This document shows positions 8,801 to 13,044 of a stretch of DNA of 13,044 nucleotides, piece after piece. Source of the DNA: Salpingoeca rosetta (Eukaryota > Opisthokonta > Choanoflagellata > Craspedida > Salpingoecidae); contig NW_004754915.1 in the NCBI RefSeq assembly GCF_000188695.1, positions 381,729 through 394,772 on the forward strand, written 5' to 3'. The position numbers and the translations under genes were made by a program. The notes below the pieces were generated by a model, which saw nothing but the letters and a program-made list of their open reading frames with translations, did no database searches and was not told the DNA's origin. Positions within the stretch are counted from its first letter, which is position 1. The number at the start of each line of letters is the position of its first letter.

Positions 8801-9696
8801 CACAAACACAGACGGGCACCTCCCAACACACACCAGTTTTCATGAGCGTCCACTGGCTCGTGTCCAGTTGCTGTTGTGCTTGAACCCAGTAACGACCGTC
8901 CGTCCACATTGCTGCCTTTGTCTCCGTGACAACGGCTTCCCCTTGTGTGAGTGGTTGCAAAAAGAAAAGGCGAGAGAGAGAGAGAGAGAGTGTGTGTGTG
9001 TGTGTGTGTTTGTGTGTGAGTGCGTGTGTGAGTGCGTATGCGTACGTGTGTGTGTTTGTGTGAGGCAGAGATAAGCGTGTGCAAAGGGGAATGTTGACTG
9101 CGTGTCGATAACAGGCAGCAAGCAACAGAGATGATCAGACAATGAACGCATGCGCATGCATCACACGGACCAGCAGAACCCGTGAAGCCAGTGGCAAATT
9201 GTCGTCGACGAGCAAACTCGGGCGGGTACTCATTCTAAGTGAGTGAGTGATGAGTGAGTGAGTGAGTGAGTGGGCGAGTGAGCGAGTGAGTGAGTGAGTG
9301 AGTGAGTGGGCGAGTGAGTGAGTGAGTGAGTGAGTGGGCGAGTGAGTGTGAGTGAGTGAGTGTGAGTGAGTGAGTGTGCGAGTGAGTGAGTGAGTGAGTG
9401 TGGTGTACACAGCAATACCCAAACAAGGAGGACAAATGAGCCAGCAACTACGCACACACATACACACACAGACAAACACACATACACACACACACACACA
9501 GACACAGACATACACACACAGACACACACAGACACAGACACACACACACACACACGCGCAACACGCACAATACCTGGTGTTCATCTGCGCTGGGGATGTA
9601 GAAGGCATTGAGCCCTACACCACCACCACCACCACCACTATCGGCATCATTACCACTGCCGTCCTTCAGCAGTTGTCGAAACGTCGACAGGTCCAT
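2958..9696 (-). CDS. XPNPEP1: Xaa-Pro aminopeptidase 1-like (aminopeptidase P, M24B)
   Basis: Releases the N-terminal residue from peptides whose second residue is proline; normally a cytosolic dimeric metalloenzyme. Exons in transcript order: 9574-9696, 9171-9234, 8834-8941, 8609-8670, 8281-8346, 7966-8047, 7662-7714, 7265-7382, 6780-6944, 6469-6536, 6239-6309, 5951-6025, 5616-5675, 5255-5337, 5008-5074, 4604-4725, 4287-4332, 4012-4112, 3708-3871, 3399-3469, 3175-3216, 2958-3003. All introns are GT-AG, all phases agree, and the total is 1857 nt (618 residues plus stop; human XPNPEP1 is 623). Metal ligands are Asp416, Asp427, His490, Glu526 and Glu540, with catalytic His396 and His499, nearly the human numbering. 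The start at 9696 has a good Kozak context (AAGATGG). ATG 9747 is in frame but in a poorer context. No signal peptide or GPI signal is seen, which favours the cytosolic XPNPEP1 form over XPNPEP2. Confidence 0.97.
3315..3386 (+). repeat. (CA)n tract, intron of XPNPEP1-like gene
   Basis: CA repeat with one TCC and one TA interruption. On the transcribed (minus) strand it is UG-rich and begins about 12 nt after the donor of exon 3399-3469. Confidence 0.9.
3648..3686 (+). repeat. (CCA)13 trinucleotide repeat, intronic
   Basis: A pure 39-nt CCA run (UGG on the transcript strand) within the intron 3470-3707. It yields meaningless poly-Pro, poly-Trp or poly-Gly open frames. Confidence 0.9.
3880..3918 (+). 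repeat. (TG)n tract next to exon 3708-3871
   Basis: Dinucleotide tract with one TATG interruption. On the minus strand it is a CA tract just upstream of the ...CGTGTAG acceptor of exon 3708-3871. Confidence 0.9.
4400..4496 (+). repeat. Imperfect (CA)n tract, intron of XPNPEP1-like gene
   Basis: CA units interrupted by ATGCAAACA and CCACCGACA steps, lying in intron 4333-4603. Confidence 0.85.
4727..4816 (+). repeat. (TG)45 perfect microsatellite fused to a 3' splice site
   Basis: A perfect 90-nt TG run, followed by degenerate TGCG/TGAGTACATG units to about 4890. On the minus strand it reads (CA)n ending directly in the CAG acceptor of exon 4604-4725, leaving no separate pyrimidine tract. Confidence 0.97.
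5511..5608 (+). repeat. Imperfect (CA)n tract, intronic
   Basis: CA units mixed with CACG, ACATA and ATCC steps in intron 5338-5615. UG-rich on the transcript strand and near the 5' splice site of exon 5616-5675. Confidence 0.85.
5801..5921 (+). repeat. (CA)n tract with CG-interrupted end
   Basis: A perfect CA run at 5801-5867, then CACG-rich units to about 5921, in intron 5676-5950 of the minus-strand gene. Confidence 0.95.
6060..6070 (+). repeat. Homopolymer G11
   Basis: Eleven consecutive G bases after a GA-rich stretch, within intron 6026-6238. It is a likely point of length uncertainty in sequencing. Confidence 0.9.
6648..6738 (+). repeat. (CA)45 perfect microsatellite
   Basis: About 91 nt of uninterrupted CA in intron 6537-6779 of the minus-strand gene (UG on the transcript). 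Confidence 0.97.
6945..7264 (-). other. Long intron with direct repeats, XPNPEP1-like gene
   Basis: This 320-nt intron separates the 'LFNLRGSDV' exon from the 'FLAYALVTQ' exon. It contains two copies of a 27-bp unit at 7134-7160 and 7203-7229, each built from three GAATAC hexamers, with CA-rich DNA between them. No coding segment was found in it. Confidence 0.8.
7134..7229 (+). repeat. 27-bp direct repeat pair with GAATAC hexamers
   Basis: Identical copies at 7134-7160 and 7203-7229 (69-bp offset) read CCATCAC followed by three GAATAC-type units and AC. The spacer is an interrupted CA repeat, so the pair probably arose by local tandem duplication. Confidence 0.9.
7394..7460 (+). repeat. (CA)33 perfect microsatellite
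   Basis: A 67-nt pure CA run in intron 7383-7661. On the transcript strand it is UG and lies close to the 3' splice site of exon 7265-7382, opposite to the usual layout here. Confidence 0.95.
7810..7880 (+). repeat. Short tandem repeat of ACCACACCACATGCA-type units
   Basis: Three partly degenerate copies of an ACCACACCACATGCA-like unit lie in intron 7715-7965 of the minus-strand gene. They read out as GCATGTGG-rich sequence on the transcript strand. Confidence 0.75.
8368..8504 (+). repeat. Compound (GT)n(GA)n(GT)n microsatellite
   Basis: Alternating GT and GA blocks, the longest GA block at about 8421-8469. On the transcript strand it reads CA and CU, ending just upstream of the 3' splice site of exon 8281-8346, so it may serve as its pyrimidine tract. 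Confidence 0.95.
8732..8799 (+). repeat. (CA)34 perfect microsatellite
   Basis: A 68-nt pure CA run in intron 8671-8833 of the minus-strand gene (UG on the transcript). Confidence 0.95.
8972..9060 (+). repeat. (GA)n/(TG)n compound repeat
   Basis: GA units at 8972-8990 are followed by imperfect TG units. On the transcript strand this is CA then CU, upstream of the 3' splice site of exon 8834-8941. Confidence 0.9.
9235..9573 (-). other. First intron of XPNPEP1-like gene
   Basis: A 339-nt intron. Its 5' half is UG/UC-rich on the transcript strand (complement of the CA/GA tract at about 9451-9555) and its 3' half is the CACT array. I see no coding segment in it. Confidence 0.85.
9239..9400 (+). 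repeat. (GAGT)n tetranucleotide array
   Basis: About 160 nt of GAGT units with variant GTGGGCGA steps near 9271, 9307 and 9335, and GTGTGA steps later. On the minus strand it is a CACT pyrimidine-rich tract that stops a few bases before the TTAG acceptor of exon 9171-9234. Confidence 0.95.
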
Positions 9697-10498
9697 CTTG
9701 TGCAATTTTTTCAATTCAAGGGGCCAGGCAGCCGTCGCGGACAGCATAAAAATGGAAATTACTGACGAAATGAGTGGCTGACGAATGTTTGAGCAAAATT
9801 TGCGCAAACAATCCGTTGTTGCTTGCATGCACCAAGCGTCCGTTTGTTTTCGCTTGTTGCTGTTGTTGTTGTTGTTGTGCAGCACTTCTGCTCACAATGG
9901 AAATACCGTTGTGGGACCTTCGCTGGCGCATCGCAGCCTCGTTCGCAGGGCTCCACCCGTGAGAATTGTCAAGGACCCAACCCGAACGTGGCGAAAATCT
10001 CGTCAGGTCAACCGAAATGCGATGGCAAACTTTGTAACGGTTGTCGCCCACGCGCGCACACACCCGCTCGCTCCTCATCAGTCAAAACACACGCCGCAGC
10101 AACAGACCATTGTTGTGCACGAGCCAGTGTGCAAGCGCGAGGTCTCGCTCACTCAGTTTTTCTTTTGTTGCTGTGTGCTTTGCGCGCGTGGTGCAAGTTT
10201 TTTTGTTTCTCCCGCTGCCTGTGCTGGCTGGCTGTGCGTTGCATCTTTCATTCACTCGCTCTTGCTTCGTGTTGTGTCTATCAGCACCTGCTCTGTCGCA
10301 CCTTCTTGGTTGGTTGTTGCGCCAAGCCACATCCCCACCCTACCCAATCAGACTTTCATTCATCCCACCACACGCCTTGCTCCAAAACAGCGTGCCTTGC
10401 TTCTCCTCCTCCCGCTTGTTCCCGCTTCTTTCTTTACACGGTTGACTATCACCTCCCGTCTCCATCTCCATCACCGAGCGAGCTTCAAAACCGCAACC
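9697..10498. promoter_or_regulatory. Divergent intergenic region, probable promoters and 5' UTRs of genes 2 and 3
   Basis: The two start codons point away from each other across about 800 bp, so this stretch must contain both 5' UTRs and promoters, possibly shared. It has a short (GTT)n run at about 9856-9876 and a CT-rich leader before ATG 10499. No convincing TATA box or known element could be placed. Several long open frames cross it, but their translations are biased low-complexity sequence with no family resemblance. Confidence 0.6.
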
Positions 10499-13041
<2,543 letters not shown>

Positions 13042-13044
13042 GTA

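Larger units (their letters stand above)
8281..9696 (-). other. XPNPEP1: XPNPEP1-like N-terminal domain I exons (residues 1-141)
   Basis: Five exons encode the first creatinase-like domain. It opens with [13 protein letters not shown], then a six-glycine run, then '[13 protein letters not shown]' (human family pattern AYIIPSGDAHQ). It continues with 'ATGFTGSAG', '[12 protein letters not shown]' and 'QWTLMKTG'. The last exon gives 'VGIDPRHVQ', matching the family 'VGVDP' motif. From the HQ|NEY junction to VGIDP the alignment to the human protein I recall runs almost without length change, which supports each splice choice. The acceptor of exon 8834-8941 is AAG rather than CAG or TAG. Confidence 0.9.

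Noticed and set aside
9239..9400. Repeat array resembling a CRISPR or VNTR locus
   Set aside because: It is a simple GAGT tetranucleotide array with point variants and no unique spacers, located in a eukaryotic intron.

Overview
The window is eukaryotic nuclear DNA from an intron-dense, moderately GC-rich genome. Three spliced protein-coding genes are resolved, with at least 36 introns, all GT-AG and typically about 140-340 nt long. Most introns carry TG/CA or related microsatellites. The small exons, the intron size and an animal-like aminopeptidase P fit a unicellular holozoan such as a choanoflagellate (Salpingoeca-like). That placement is an inference of moderate-to-low confidence; nothing in the window proves the taxon.

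Layout. (1) About 1-2625, plus strand: a JmjC-domain Fe(II)/2-oxoglutarate oxygenase in nine exons, probably entering from the left edge. (2) 2626-2957: a short convergent intergenic gap with a CA repeat. (3) 9696 down to 2958, minus strand: a complete 22-exon gene for a cytosolic-type Xaa-Pro aminopeptidase (XPNPEP1 family). When the exons are joined in phase they give 618 codons plus stop, and all five metal ligands and both catalytic histidines are present. (4) 9697-10498: a divergent intergenic region that should hold the promoters of genes 2 and 3. (5) 10499-about 13041, plus strand: a signal-peptide protein with 14 cysteines followed by a run of 92 threonines. I do not recognise its family. 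Its reading frame appears to slip by one base just after the pure repeat, and the slipped frame continues as Thr-rich sequence with an acidic tail.

The three genes show no obvious shared pathway: an oxygenase, a housekeeping peptidase and a probable secreted or surface protein. No RNA genes, transposons or CRISPR arrays were seen. The less ordinary features are the unrecognised Cys-rich/poly-Thr protein with its apparent frameshift, and the arrangement of dinucleotide repeats in introns, where UG tracts tend to lie near 5' splice sites and CA tracts near 3' splice sites, sometimes forming the splice site itself.
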